Assembly: GCA_907165275.2 (NCBI GenBank)
Contig: OU015653.1
Coordinates: forward strand, 12,244,001 to 12,308,000
DNA length: 64,000 bases
Reading direction: 5' to 3'
Source: Zygaena filipendulae
Lineage: Eukaryota > Arthropoda > Insecta > Lepidoptera > Zygaenidae
Shown: positions 10,525 to 22,898 of the stretch, one piece after another
Numbering within the stretch: position 1 is the first letter of the stretch
How the letters are laid out: each line of letters begins with the position of its first letter
Position numbers and translations under genes: made by a program
Notes under the pieces: model-generated
Databases searched by the model: none
The model's input: the letters and a program-made list of their open reading frames with translations, nothing else
Told to the model about the DNA's origin: nothing

Positions 10525-10885
10525 GTGATTGGTCATTGTTGAAAGAAAATGGACAATTTACAAAAACAAATACCCAAGTCACTATAGGTGCGCCTATAAT
10601 ATTTAAAGAATTCCCTCGATTTCTCCAAGATAACATCATCAATTCATCAGATCCTGATTTCATTATAACTGGACCAAACGAGAAGCACCAGATATTGATT
10701 AAAAAAAATCATCAAAATCGGTTCACCCAATCGAAAGTTATGATGTAACAAACATAAACCAAACCAAATGTGATTTTTGTTGCAATGGAAATAAGTGCAA
10801 GTATTTGCATATATTGGTTTTAATGAATAAAAAAAAAACATACGCGTCGAATTGAGAATCTTTTTTGAAGTCGGTTAATAACTAT
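10525..10885 (-). repeat. copy of the AACCGACTTC repeat family
   Basis: It shares CACTATAGGTGCGCCTATAA, TTCCCTCGATTTCTCCAAGA and the terminal GAAGTCGGTTAATAAC with the right arm of the intron-1 repeat of gene 1. It is diverged and partly deleted. Confidence 0.6.
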
Positions 10886-10904
10886 AACTCCAGCATTGTT
10901 TAAG

Positions 10905-11067
10905 GGAAAATCTTGGGCTGGCGTGACGTCACGTGACCAAAAAGTTCACTAACTTGGCTGACACAATACCGTGTGTCTAGATAATACTATTATTATCTAA
11001 TCTATTAAGTAGATTACTAAATGAGAATGACGTATTATTATAAGTTCTTCGAGTTGTGTATATAAAG
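10905..11067 (+). promoter_or_regulatory. promoter region of trypsin gene 2
   Basis: TATATAAAG is at 11059-11067 (58 bp before the ATG). TTATCTAATCTATTAAG is at 10993-11009, with the GATA-type core at 10993-10998. The distal block with GGCTGACACAATACCGTGTG then TCTAGA (10957-10983) matches gene 1. GTGACGTCACGTGAC (10923-10937) has a palindromic TGACGTCA CRE/ATF-like site that is not present in the other two promoters. Confidence 0.65.
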
Positions 11068-11116
11068 GAGAGTTTCATAATTGTACATTACTATTTTACA
11101 GGGCTAGTTGTAAAAA

Positions 11117-13577
11117 ATGCGTGCCGCAGTATTGGTTACAGTGCTACTCGTCGCCCTCGCGGTGGACGCAAGCGGTAAGTCGATTCTACTGATTATTATT
11201 CTTTAAGTAATAAAAGACTCGTAATAAAAAACTAAAAGTAATAAACTTAATTACTTTTAATTAACAATTTCGGAATTCACTCGGAAGCTCATTGTTCCGG
11301 GACAAAAGTACTCGGTAGCTACAACGTTTTACAAAAAAAGTTAAAAATTAAAAAATGTTTCGCTAAAAAGAACGAAATATCGATCGGTTCGAAGTCGGTG
11401 CCAAGCCAAATAGGTCCCGAGCAGACGAGCGGGCTTGGCACCGACTTCAAATCGATCGGTATTTTGTTATTTTTAACTTTTTAGTGTAAGTGCATTTTTG
11501 TGTGTTTTGAAGTCGGTTTTAATTTTTTTGTTAAAATTTTATTTTTTGCTTTTAAGTAGCTTGGTTTGACTTCATGACAGTGGGACCACCTCGAGAGTAG
11601 GTATACTCAAACAAACAAAAAAGATTTTTTCAAAACCAGCCGTCTTCGAATAATTACGTAACAAACATACCAAAAAAAAACATTGGCTATATTGTAATCC
11701 GGAATTCCCGCGGGAACTCCTAAATTATCGCGAGTGAAACCACTATGTAATACAAAGTGGAGACACTCGGCAGCTGGGGCGTGGATGCAAGGAAATCTCC
11801 TGCGGTGCGGGTCAGGTCAGGTGCGGTCAGTTGGGGAACCGTACGGGCCAATGTGTTGGCTCTAATTTCGGCATGTTCCTGGTGCAGACCTGGTATTTAG
11901 CATTGCAATGCTGAAGACAAGTCTCGTGGGCACCTTTTGCACTGAGTACGGTCGGGGGCGGGTTATTTCATTAATTTTTGACGTGTAATTTTTGACAAAA
12001 TTCTTTTATTTTTTAAACTGTAAATTACATTGACATTGGCAGAATCCCCGTCGAGACGGTGGAGTGATAAAAGCACAAACTGGAATTGGAAACTGTAAAT
12101 TACCGGATCAATTGCAATTAATTTTTTAACTAAACATATGTTTAAAATCGACATTATAAATTAAATACACAGATAAATGTCCTGCTAGGCAAAATGAAAC
12201 CATGTTAATCTTATAAATAGTATGCAAAGTTACTATTTGAGTCTGTCTGAGCGTCCACTTCTTTCTTCTAAACTAAACATTGGATTTTGAACCGCTCTTC
12301 ACTATCACATAAGATTTATATATACATATATATAATGAGAAATATTTGAAAGAATTACAAAATTCATATGGAGAAGTATACGTACGAGTATAATTAAAAC
12401 AAACCTTCTAATAGTTATATTACAATTCACTGTGAAAAACAGCTCTTGTTGCGATATATGTTTCATCTCTGATTTATAGTTTTTTTTGTTTATTCAATAG
12501 TTACATAATACATGAAAGCATGAATTTTATCAAAGCCTCCAGTATGTTCCTCGTTTAACTTTGTATTTTGTGTAATCTAAGATTAAAATATCAATTATTT
12601 CTTTATTTTCTATACAGTCACGAACCGCATGCTGAACGATCCTGACAGGATTATCGGTGGATCTGTGACGACAATCGAGAACTATCCGTTCGGAGCTGCC
12701 TTACTGATAAACAGATGGGGGAACTTCGTACAAGCATGCGGTGGTACCATCATAAACAACAGATCTGTTCTCACGGCGGCTCATTGCATGGAGTAAGTAC
12801 TTATGCGACATTGTTTAGTCAGTTTTTCCGATGTTAAATGAGAATATTTAACTTAAATATTAAGCAAATTTTCACAGGGATTTTAAAATCATGAAATAAG
12901 TATCGATTTACTAATGGCGTTTTCTCTCTTTCAGCGCTGGAGCATCTAATTGGCGTACCCGTGTTGGGTCTACATGGGCTAACAGTGGTGGCACCGTTTT
13001 CAACTCCGCTCAATTCATCATTCACCCCAATTACAATAGTAGAACCATGGACAATGACATTGGTATCATCCGAATCGTTGGAACTTTCTCGTACAGTAAC
13101 AGCGTAAGAGCTGGCAGCATCGCTAGCTCCAATTACAACCTTCCTGATAACTCGGCCGTCACAGCTATCGGATGGGGTGCCACCTCGGTAAATGAAACTA
13201 AAAACATCCTTTAATCTTCATTAAAAACCAGCGTTGTGGTTTGCCATTAGAGTTAATGTCACACAAATCTTGTTTTATAGCAAGGAGGTTCCGCTTCTGA
13301 ACAACTCCGCCACGTTCAAATCTGGACCATCAATCTAGCAGTGTGCAGACAGCGTTACGCTACTGTTGGTGACACCGTCACCGACAACATGTTGTGCTCC
13401 GGCTGGCTGGATGTCGGAGGCCGCGACCAGTGCCAGGGTGACTCCGGCGGTCCTCTCATCCACAACAACGTTATCGTCGGTGTCTGCTCTTGGGGCCGTG
13501 GCTGCGCCCAACCTTTCTTCCCCGGTGTCAACGCCCGCGTCTCACGTTACACGAGCTGGATCACATCAAATGCCTAA
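11117..13577 (+). CDS. trypsin gene 2 (260 aa)
   Basis: The exons are 11117-11174, 12618-12792, 12935-13187 and 13281-13577. Signal peptide and fold are as in gene 1; the propeptide is one residue shorter ([11 protein letters not shown] before IIGG, cleavage after R30). The triad is His75, Asp119 and Ser217, and the pocket residue is Asp211, so it is a predicted active trypsin. The last 77 residues equal those of gene 1, and the coding DNA there differs by only a couple of silent changes. Exons 2 and 3 carry amino-acid differences, for example WGNFVQAC for WWSFTQAC and SRTM for TRTL. Intron 1 is 1.4 kb and has lost or never had the large repeats of gene 1; it carries its own small hairpin (11381-11459). 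The function is most likely the same digestive role. Confidence 0.93.
11381..11459. repeat. imperfect hairpin in intron 1 of gene 2
   Basis: Left 11381-11407 (ends GGTGCCAAGCC) pairs with right 11432-11459 (starts GGCTTGGCACC) with two or three mismatches. The loop is 24 nt. It contains the AGTCGGT/ACCGACT core seen in gene 1's hairpin. Downstream, 11461-11530 repeats the right-arm wording of that hairpin (ATTTTGTTATTTTTAACTTT, GAAGTCGGTTTTAATTTTTT). Confidence 0.65.
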
Positions 13578-13725
13578 AACAGTCCTACAGCGATTGAAAA
13601 TGTTTATTGTTCAGTTTGTTGAAAAATGTTTGAATATTTTTATAATTTATTTTCATTTTTTCTCCTGTGATTTGCGTTTTAACTAAGTTATTAAACTTTT
13701 ATTTGAAGAAAACCGAAGAAACTGA

Positions 13726-13731
13726 AATAAA
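13726..13731 (+). terminator. polyadenylation signal of gene 2
   Basis: AATAAA lies 149 bp past the stop, in the conserved AGAAACTGAAATAAATATTT block. Confidence 0.7.
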
Positions 13732-13771
13732 TATTTTTACTTTTGCAATAATTGTGCTTTATTTTGTTATA

Positions 13772-13982
13772 AAAACTAGCTGTTCCCCGCGGTTTCAACC
13801 ACGTGAGATTGGAAATTCCCGTAGCAATTATTTTTTTCTAAAATAAAATAAATTACAGTTACTCCATTTAACATCAGCTATCTGCCAGTAAAAGTCTCGT
13901 TAAATTCAGTCCAGGCGTTTCAGAGTTTAGCCGAAATAAACAGACAGATAGACAAACAGACAGAGAAAAACAAAAAAAAATA
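13772..13982 (+). mobile_element. retroposon tail, unit-2 copy, 5' part
   Basis: It begins AACTAGCTGTTCCCCGCGGT and matches 8233-8410 in order. Its 3' terminus (TGCATTTAGTGAAAAGCTGT onward) is displaced to 14380-14460 by the element at 13983-14352. Confidence 0.7.
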
Positions 13983-14352
13983 TTTTTCATTACTCATACT
14001 CAGAACGTAGGTCTGAAGTTGCCTGAGAAGCGGGTTGAAAGTAACACTTTTCAGCCCTAGGGAGAATCGCTTTCAACTGACAGCTGAATACTGCAGAAAC
14101 TCAATTTTTTTTTTTATGTCATAGGGGGCATACTTACTGGCCAGCACACCTAATGGTTGATTTATGTAAAATAAAATTCACTCTTTTTTTCTTTAGCTAA
14201 TTCCTATTTTTATTTTGACTTTCCTTGCATTCGTAATGAAAAGCACAGTGTTATCCTCGGGAGAAAGACTTATTTAGTCCCGAGACGGGGTTTGGCGCCC
14301 GAGCGTAGCGAGGATTCACCACGACACGACATTTCACCCCTAGGATAACAAT
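13983..14352 (+). mobile_element. 370-bp element inserted in the retroposon tail (copy 1)
   Basis: A second copy lies in the opposite orientation at 37964-38331, matching nearly throughout. Shared landmarks are TCATTACTCATACTC at one end, ATGTCATAGGGGGCATACTT, TAGTCCCGAGACGGGGTTTG and CTAGGATAACAAT at the other end. There is no coding capacity. It contains a segment like the 3' end of the SINE at 23591 (TATGACATAAAAAA reversed). The ends show no obvious inverted repeats. Confidence 0.7.
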
Positions 14353-15657
14353 TTACTATTGTATAAGTGCCGTATAATACTTTCACATGCATTTAGTGAA
14401 AAGCTGTTAATTTGGAATTACAAACAAACACTTCAATTTTATTTATATGTAAGTATATAGCTGTAAATCCTTTTTAGGGCACACCTAAATAATAAAGGTG
14501 TGCACTAAAACAGGATTTAACATAATTATAGAAGCAAATATAGCAATATCCACTTTTTTCTCAAATGGACCTGTTGATAGCGCCCCCATATACGTAAAAA
14601 TTCCAAACATTCTTTTAAAGTAATGTCACTCCTAAAACAATAATATCCCTTACAAAAAGTAGTTCAACTTTTAATATTCGGTGGAAAAATAGCAAAGTCC
14701 AAGCCTGTCAAAGTCAAACGCAGCAATGTCCCAACAAACCAATCACAGAGCGTTATTCAGTATGGCGGGCTCTAATTTCTATGATTTTTCTTAGATTTCA
14801 AAGAGTTTTTAAGTGATCTAGTTATTGCATTATCGAGATGGATTGTTTTCCCGTCCCTGTAAATAATAATTCTGCAAGAAAACGTCAGCAAAATCCCGAA
14901 AACTGGAAGCGCAATATCGCTAAAGTTCATATTTTTATAGTACTTCATATATAATTTGATACTTTTTTGGGAACCGATTTTGTTTATATCAATTTAATCA
15001 ATTAATTCTTTAATTACCTGCATGCCTGCGAAAAAAAAATTTTAATAATGTGTGTAAGTCTGTTTTCATGTGTATCATTTCACAAACCCCAATCAATAAA
15101 AATTAAACCTTAAATTTTTATTGATTAAAAATTTTTAATTAAAAATTAAACCTCTATGAATTATTGCTAATAGAATAAAATAGTGCAAAATGTTCTCATA
15201 ACACGAGCTATAACAATATAAATGAATAATATTTATAACAATATAAATGAATAATTGTTTTTCTCTGTCTGAACAATCCAACCTAGTTTTGGCGAGAGTC
15301 TAGTTTTTTTTTTGTGTCGTAAAGTTTATATTTTCTGCAAATAAAGATGGGCAAGGATAATATCTGTAATGCAACACAGCGAAAGTGATTATTATTATTT
15401 AATTTAAAATAGGTGGTCATATCAAACGATAACTTGATATCTAAAATGTTTAAAACTACTTTCGATGTGCCCTGAAAAACCAACTCCCCAAGGAGAAAAA
15501 ATGGTGACTACGTTAGTCAAGAAATATACCTCTTTAGGCTTAGTTTTAATTAAACATAAAGTTTTTGGAACTGAATTAACAGCGAAGAGGATTGTTCGAT
15601 AATTTCTGGTTCTGTTAGAATGGGGATGTGGACTACTTTTGAAAATCAAAATTCTAA
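14353..15657. other. intergenic, no gene seen
   Basis: 14380-14470 is the 3' end of the split retroposon. The rest is AT-rich, with a doubled ATAACAATATAAATGAATAAT near 15207-15257. No exon is recognised. Confidence 0.4.
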
Positions 15658-15920
15658 TTAGTCCGTCAGTTAGAAAATAAAAAACAATAGACACGTGTTT
15701 TTTGTTTTTTCAAATAAATTAAAATATACAGAGATAAAGCGCATTAAAGTTTAAGGTGAGGGGGTCGTGACGTCACTAACCGCTAAAACCGCCATACAAA
15801 CCGTCAGAATAGTGACGTCACGCGAAATTTCAACTCAATATATCGCCGTTATTTTTTGATTACGTAAAAAAAGAAAAATTAAGTGTCCAATAATTTTTAA
15901 TAATCTACAAGACGGACTAA
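15658..15920 (+). mobile_element. TTAGTCCGTC MITE, copy 1 (263 bp)
   Basis: Bounded by TTAGTCCGTC and GACGGACTAA. The terminal inverted repeats extend imperfectly to about 55 bp (left ...GACACGTGTTTTTTG; right, reversed, ...GGACACTTAATTTTTC). The interior has GTGACGTCAC twice and AAAGCGCATTAAAGTTTA. Related copies are at 22057, 23132, 40790, 47757 (-) and 61416 (-). Confidence 0.75.
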
Positions 15921-16150
15921 AAAATAAAAATTTGTCAACATGCCCATTGGGATTGCCAGGTAGAGTGGCTCGTAAAGTACCATTGTTGAAGGAAGAACAT
16001 CAAAATACACGTTTGGCGTTTACACGTATATATGCATATTGTGCTTACCTCGTTAAAACGTGTTGTCCTCTGACGAGACGAAGGTTAATTTGATTTCTCC
16101 AGATGAAAGACAATACACACAATGTCCTACTAAAGCAGAATTAATCCGAA

Positions 16151-16500
16151 ATGTTCAAAAAAGCAGGTAAAACACGGCGGAGGAAACATGAATTTAGGGC
16201 GCAATTTCTGGACGTAGAGAAGGGCTCGTGCGGAAAGTTCAAGGCGACTGAAAATAATACCGATAAGGCGATTCTAGAGGAAACTATGCTTCTATATTTA
16301 AAGAATATCTTCCTTTCACCTATCACCGTGATAACCATTGATGATAACAACCCAAAACATACCGTACGGACAGTGAAATCGTTTTTTATCAGTCAGTCGG
16401 TTTCAGTACTAGACTGGCTAGAGAATTGCCCAGACCTATCCTATCGAGTATCGACCACGTTTGGCATGAAATCATGAAAAATGTCACAACTTATTGTACC
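16151..16500 (+). pseudogene. Tc1/mariner-type transposase relic
   Basis: The frame 16151-16477 ends with IDDNNPKHTVRTVKSFF and VSVLDWLENCPDL, matching the pattern QDNDPKHT....K.WF....V.VLDWP..SPDLNPIE of Tc1-like transposases around the second catalytic Asp. Just past PDL the expected NPIE..W segment continues in another frame (PILSSIDHVWHEIMK near 16435-16480), so there is at least one frameshift. The N-terminal DNA-binding part and first catalytic Asp are not recognisable. It is a dead remnant between trypsin genes 2 and 3. Confidence 0.65.
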
Positions 16501-17900
16501 ACAATTCTAAATTAACTGTATGAAGCTTTTTGTGAGGTTTGACCAAACTTTCCCGTGGGGTTATGTCAGAAATTTATATTGTCTTTTCCAATGGTAGAAC
16601 CGGGATACTGTAGAGAAATCAATCAGACCGAAGAGGTTGCAGTTGCTCTTTGTTGCTCGAAGGATAAGTTGGCGACACAATCAGTGACCAGCGTCCAGCA
16701 GGCTCGGTGACCGACTCCGCACGGTGTCAATAATGTGCAAACTACGGGAGAGTATACTGACCAAATAAGGTGCCCAACCGGTAGCAGAAATACTGTTGAC
16801 CATCTTCGGTGGGAACTTTTCGGTCGGGAACTTTACCGAACTAGCCCCTATTTATCTCTCAGGGTAAGGAGCAGAATAAGGTTTAAGTTTTGTAAAAAAT
16901 ATTGATACTTCAGATTTTAACTTTATTTTACTTTACTGTCTACCTATTACTAAATGTCCGGCTACAGAATAACAGAATAACCGCTTTGGCCCGTTCTTAT
17001 GTTGTCTACCATTTGTTTTTGCCGCCGCCGCCGTCGCCACTGCCACCGCCGTGACTGCGGCGCATTGCACGAAAATAAAATTACTTTCTTTATTGTCATG
17101 AAAAATTTTGACGCACTTTATTCAAGTAACACAAAGTCGCATGGCGGCGGCAACAGGCCGGGCGGCGTGTTGTGCGAGGGAAGCGGGTGCGTATCGAGGC
17201 GGCCACAGCACTGAGAGCGGCGCGCGCGGCTGCATCGGGGAACATATTTGGCATTGCACAACCGAAACAAATAATTTTGTTTTTATCGCACGTTGAGCTT
17301 GTATAAATAATGGATACGGAACAATTTATAAGTGAAATACTAAGTAGAAATATGGACGTCTAAACATCCACATCATTAATATAGAAATATTGTAAAAAAA
17401 TTGTGGGATGAAATAAAACAATTTCCTGGTAGTAGTAGTAATTATTTATTACCTATATTTTGCAAGAAATTTAGATAGGTACGCCAATTTAATTCCATAG
17501 ATGTTTCCCCTATTCTTGGGTTGGATTATAGTCAATTATAGTTAAATACGTCCACCGCAGACGCCGCGCTGCCGCGGTCGCAACTAGTCGAGCTGTGGCA
17601 TATATGCCGCCCGGCGCGCCTCCCGCCGCCCAGCGCACAGCACCGCCAGAAACTATGGCTAGCCTTGAGGATTTAGGATCTTAAACCATATCTTAATCTG
17701 ACGCACTCGAGCATTTCTTGCTATCCATTTGTTTTCACTATTTTGATGGGATATACGCGCGAATCTGTGTACCTACTCCTAAAACACTAAGGGGCTTTAA
17801 TAAATGTGCCAAATTTCATGTGTGTAGATTGAATAGGTATCGAGTTGTGAAGGGGTCAAAAGTAGCCCGAAATTGTTTGTGTAACATTACACACGGCTGT
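16501..17900. other. intergenic stretch with a GC-rich island
   Basis: 17020-17240 and 17555-17650 are strikingly GC- and CpG-rich in an AT-rich window, with GCCGCCGCCGCCGTCGCCAC at 17021 and several GGCGG/GCGCGC runs. Frames open through the first block are short and simple in composition, and no domain is recognised. Near 17685-17715 there is one copy of the CTCGAG-core repeat found at 53.7-55.0 kb. Confidence 0.45.
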
Positions 17901-17929
17901 TGCGTCGCCAGTTCCTTTTTATTTGAACT

Positions 17930-18037
17930 TGGCTGAACACGCTGCAGCGTGTCTAGATTATCTAATCTATTAAATGGATTACTTAGTTTAAAAGAGAATG
18001 ACTATAATTACATGTTCGTTGAGTTGCGTATATAAAG
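17930..18037 (+). promoter_or_regulatory. promoter region of trypsin gene 3
   Basis: TATATAAAG is at 18029-18037 (57 bp before the ATG). TTATCTAATCTATTAAA is at 17958-17974, with the GATA-type core at 17958-17963. The homology with genes 1 and 2 begins near TTGGCTGA (17929). The sequence between is degraded, so the distal block is only partly conserved. Confidence 0.65.
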
Positions 18038-18085
18038 CTGTTTCTTGTGATAATACATTACTATTTTAGAGAGAGTTTGTAACAA

Positions 18086-19398
<1,313 letters not shown>

Positions 19399-19547
19399 AA
19401 TAGTCCAACAGCAATTGAAAATGTTATTATTCAATTTATTAAAAAATGTTTGAGTAATTATGATTTGTTTTTATTCTTCTACTTGTGAGTTGCAGACGTT
19501 GTAACTAAGACATTAAACCTTTATTTGAAGAAAACCGAAGAAACTAA

Positions 19548-19553
19548 AATAAA
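19548..19553 (+). terminator. polyadenylation signal of gene 3
   Basis: AATAAA lies 150 bp past the stop, in the block shared with genes 1 and 2. Confidence 0.65.
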
Positions 19554-19593
19554 AATGTTTACATTTCAATGTGTGTGTGTTTTATTTTATTAA

Positions 19594-19880
19594 AAAACTA
19601 TCTGTGCCCTGTGGTTTCACCCGCATATCCTCGCAGGAACTATGTTTTATCTAAAATAAAAGTAGCCTTAGTTTTTCCTTATAACATCAGCTATCTGTCA
19701 GTGAAAGTCTCAATGAAATCGGCCCAGTCATTTCAGAGATTAGCAGGAACAAACAGACAGATAGAGAAAAATTTTTTTTTTTTAAGTAAGTGCCCTACCT
19801 ACTTTCATATGCATTTAGTGAAATGCTGTTAATTTGGAATTACAAATAGACGCTTCAAATTTATTCATATGTATAGATGT
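19594..19880 (+). mobile_element. retroposon tail, unit-3 copy
   Basis: It begins AACTATCTGTGCCCTGTGGT, about 198 bp past the stop, and ends with ATGCATTTAGTGAAATGCTG and TTTATTCATATGTATAGATG. It is the positional counterpart of 8233-8550 and of the split copy after gene 2. Confidence 0.7.
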
Positions 19881-19887
19881 GTGTAGA

Positions 19888-20125
19888 CTAGCTGTCCCGC
19901 GTGGTTTCACTTGCAATAATTTCGGTGTTCAGCGGAATTGTTCCATACAAACCTTGCAAACCCTTTTCATCCCCTTAGGGGTTAAATTTTCAAAAATCCT
20001 TTTTTATTGTATGCCTACGTCATCCAAAGAATACACCCTCTAAGTTTTAGATTTCTACGATCAGCGGTTTAGGCTATGCGTTGACCCATCAGGATGTCAT
20101 TTAGAACAAAGCATTTTATATGTAT
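19888..20125 (+). repeat. retroposon-tail copy, counterpart of 8552-8765
   Basis: It begins GACTAGCTGTCCCGCGTGGT and contains CCCCTTAGGGGTTAAATTTT. It lies in the same order after the unit-3 copy as in unit 1, so this pair of insertions predates the duplication. Confidence 0.6.
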
Positions 20126-21490
20126 AGATTACGACTATAGCTGGTTAAAACCCAGGATATTTTTAAAGGCTTGTTTCACCGTTGTAAGAAATCCTTTACA
20201 GATAACGACCGAATCTATAAAAGTAAGGACGAAGTGGGATGCAAAACCTTTATATTTTTATCAATTGATGATATTATAAGATATGAAGTGTGATGTTGTA
20301 ACTATCTTAATAATATTTATTTATTTATTTGTTTATTCATTTATTTATTCAAGAAAAAAGTACAGAAATCATGATCTTTATGTCACTAAACTTAGATAAG
20401 TTTGTCTTGACATTACAGAGTCGCTGAGATAGTAGGCATACACAGTGCCCTCTGGAGGAATAACACATGTAGTAGATATATATTATAGCTACTGACCATT
20501 AAATTATTATTTACAACAAATTGTTGACAACATTACTAACATTTAAATTTACTAATTTTACAATTTGACTATTGTATTGTACTACATTTTTCTTTATATA
20601 AATATCTTTATCTGTGTGTATTATCTATGTGTAAAGCTGAGTCCTTATTCACTATGACCAACAACATTCCTTGCCCATAACGCGCGTCCCAAAAACGCAA
20701 TCCCAAACGTTCTGAATACCAAAGTATTATAAATTATAATTCTGAATGTCATAAGAAAAGTTGTAAACGTATTCTTTTGGAGTGAAGCTTCTTTGATTAT
20801 GAGGAAAAGACACTTTGTGGCAAGTTATTTTAACGCGCCGTGTTATGGTCATAGTGAATTAGGGCCCAGGTGTCTGAAAATGCACTATCTAGTGAATTCT
20901 ATCGTTATCATTTGCTGCCCTTGTGGTTCAGCCACATGCTAAAAGTAATTAATTACTTTATAATAAGTATTAGGTATTTAGAGGAAGAAGAGCCTTCCTC
21001 GCATATTATCTAAAAATTAGGCAATAGCGCGCTTGAGGCGTTGCACCTGGAAAATAGTGCTCGAAAATTCTAACTATGAAAATTTCTAAAAAAACTTTTA
21101 TCCAATGATCCAAATGAAGATTTCACCTGCCTACTGGCAGGTCCTCAACGTTAAAAAATTTCCTAGCAGGGTGTTATAGTGATTAACTAAAAAAAAACTG
21201 TACGTATTTTGATACGGTTTTCACCAATATAAGAGGAAGGTTAATACGTATAATTTATCCTGGAATTCCCGCGGTCACTCCGAAGTTATTGCGAGTGAAG
21301 CCGCGAGGGACAGCTAGTTAACCATAAAAATTTATTAATTAAAATTAAGCGCGTCACGACGACGTTGCTGACCTTAATATTGGCGCGGGTCCTAAGTTGG
21401 CAAATTAATTGTAAAGGTCATGTACGGGTGCGTTTAATAAAAGTAAAGCTAAACCGAGGTTTTCATTTCAGGTTTTCTCTTTGATTTTTT
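20126..21490. other. intergenic with a TIR element, no gene seen
   Basis: 20308-20352 is an ATTT-type microsatellite. 20639-20868 is a MITE-like segment whose ends are inverted copies (AGTCCTTATTCACTATGACC and GGTCATAGTGAATTAGGGCC). The rest shows no coding signal. Confidence 0.5.
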
Positions 21491-21496
21491 TATTTA

Positions 21497-21690
21497 ACTA
21501 GCTGTTCCCAGCAGTTTCACCCGCGGTAATTTCAGAGTTTCCGCGAGAATCCCGGAATAAAAAGTACCCTATGTTTTTCTCTATGCCTCTGACAATGTGA
21601 TGCAATATTTCATGACGATGGGTTTAGCCATTGCGGCGTGAAAGCGCGACAAACAAATAAGCTCACTTTCGCATTCATAATAGTAAGGAT
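21497..21690 (+). repeat. retroposon-tail copy, nearly full length
   Basis: It runs from AACTAGCTGTTCCCAGCAGT through TTTCACCCGCGGTAATTTCA, AAAAAGTACCCTATG, CAATATTTCATGACGATGG and GCGGCGTGAAAGCG to CATAATAGTAAGGAT. It is a good representative of the family scattered over the window. Confidence 0.7.
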
Positions 21691-22056
21691 TTTAGCCAAC
21701 TTACAATAAACTCGTAATAAATAATATACCTAAACTTTCCTCATAAATCACCCTATTTATTGGGGAAAACCGCATGAAAATCTGTTCAGTCGTTTTTGAG
21801 TTTATCGCGAACAAACCGACAGGCAGACAGACGTAGCAGAGAACTTTGTTTTATAATATGTAATGATTGTTTATTAGTCCCGGGTAAATATTAATTTTAT
21901 CAAGGGTTTGAATGAGCCTCTTGTTCTAAATTTCGTACCTCGGTATACATTCTGTACATGTCCATTGAGTGGCTGAAATGTAGATGTGTGTTCTTGATAA
22001 TTGGGTATTATTAAGTATTATTATTATTTGAGTATATAAAATCAAAATTCTAGAAA

Positions 22057-22292
22057 TTAGTCCGTCAGTTAGAAAATAAAAAAAATAATGGACACGTATT
22101 TTTTGCTTTTTCAAATTAATATAAATAAACATTAAAGTTTAGGTGGGGGACTCGTGACGTTATTATTCGGTTTAAGCCTCGTACGAACTGCACTGGGCTG
22201 TGACATCACGCGAAATTTCAACTCAATGTATCACCGTTGTTTTTTGATTACGTAAAAAAAAAATACATGTCCAATATTTTTTATTAATCAAC
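22057..22292 (+). mobile_element. TTAGTCCGTC MITE, copy 2 (right end degraded)
   Basis: The left terminal repeat TTAGTCCGTCAGTTAGAAAA is intact and the interior matches copy 1. The right end stops near 22290 without the GACGGACTAA terminus. Confidence 0.65.
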
Positions 22293-22810
22293 ACGATATA
22301 TTTTTTTTAAATACTTACCTATAGGTATAGGTAAGTATTTATATAGGGTATCTATACCAACTTAAGTTTAAAGTTTGAACTTTCGCTTCAGCGTCTTTTG
22401 GTGCACTTAAAAAAAAATAGTCCCAGTTACATTTGAAAATTAACCCGTCCAGAGACAGTCTGAAAGACAAAAAATCCTGGTATCACATTTTTTGATTGAA
22501 TCACCACAAACACCTGAATGACAATGTAAGTTTTTAAACTTTGAATATAAACAAAGAACTGATGTTATCTAAATACTCAAAGGTATGAATAAGTCAAGTA
22601 TTTGTTCCTTTTGTTTATCTTTCCCCTTGACTAGAATTTAATTGTGTTCAAATGTATATGAAGTGTTTATAATATAATATTATCAGGAGTTTCACAAAAC
22701 GTAGTAGGTATTTCTTCAATAAATAAAACAACAAGTCATTAGATTTTGTTCTCTATTAAGGTTAAGATATTGGTTTTAACAGTCGTCATTTTCTCTGACT
22801 GAAAACCAAA

Positions 22811-22823
22811 TATATATATAAAT
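22811..22823 (+). promoter_or_regulatory. possible TATA element of gene 4
   Basis: TATATATATAAAT lies about 76 bp before the gene 4 ATG. The promoter block of genes 1-3 (GATA-type site plus TATATAAAG) is absent, so gene 4 appears to be regulated differently. Confidence 0.4.
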
Positions 22824-22898
22824 AAATTACATTATTTATTATTTATCAAATTAATATACGATACTGTGTAAAAAATTGTGATAATTTTTATATTTAAA

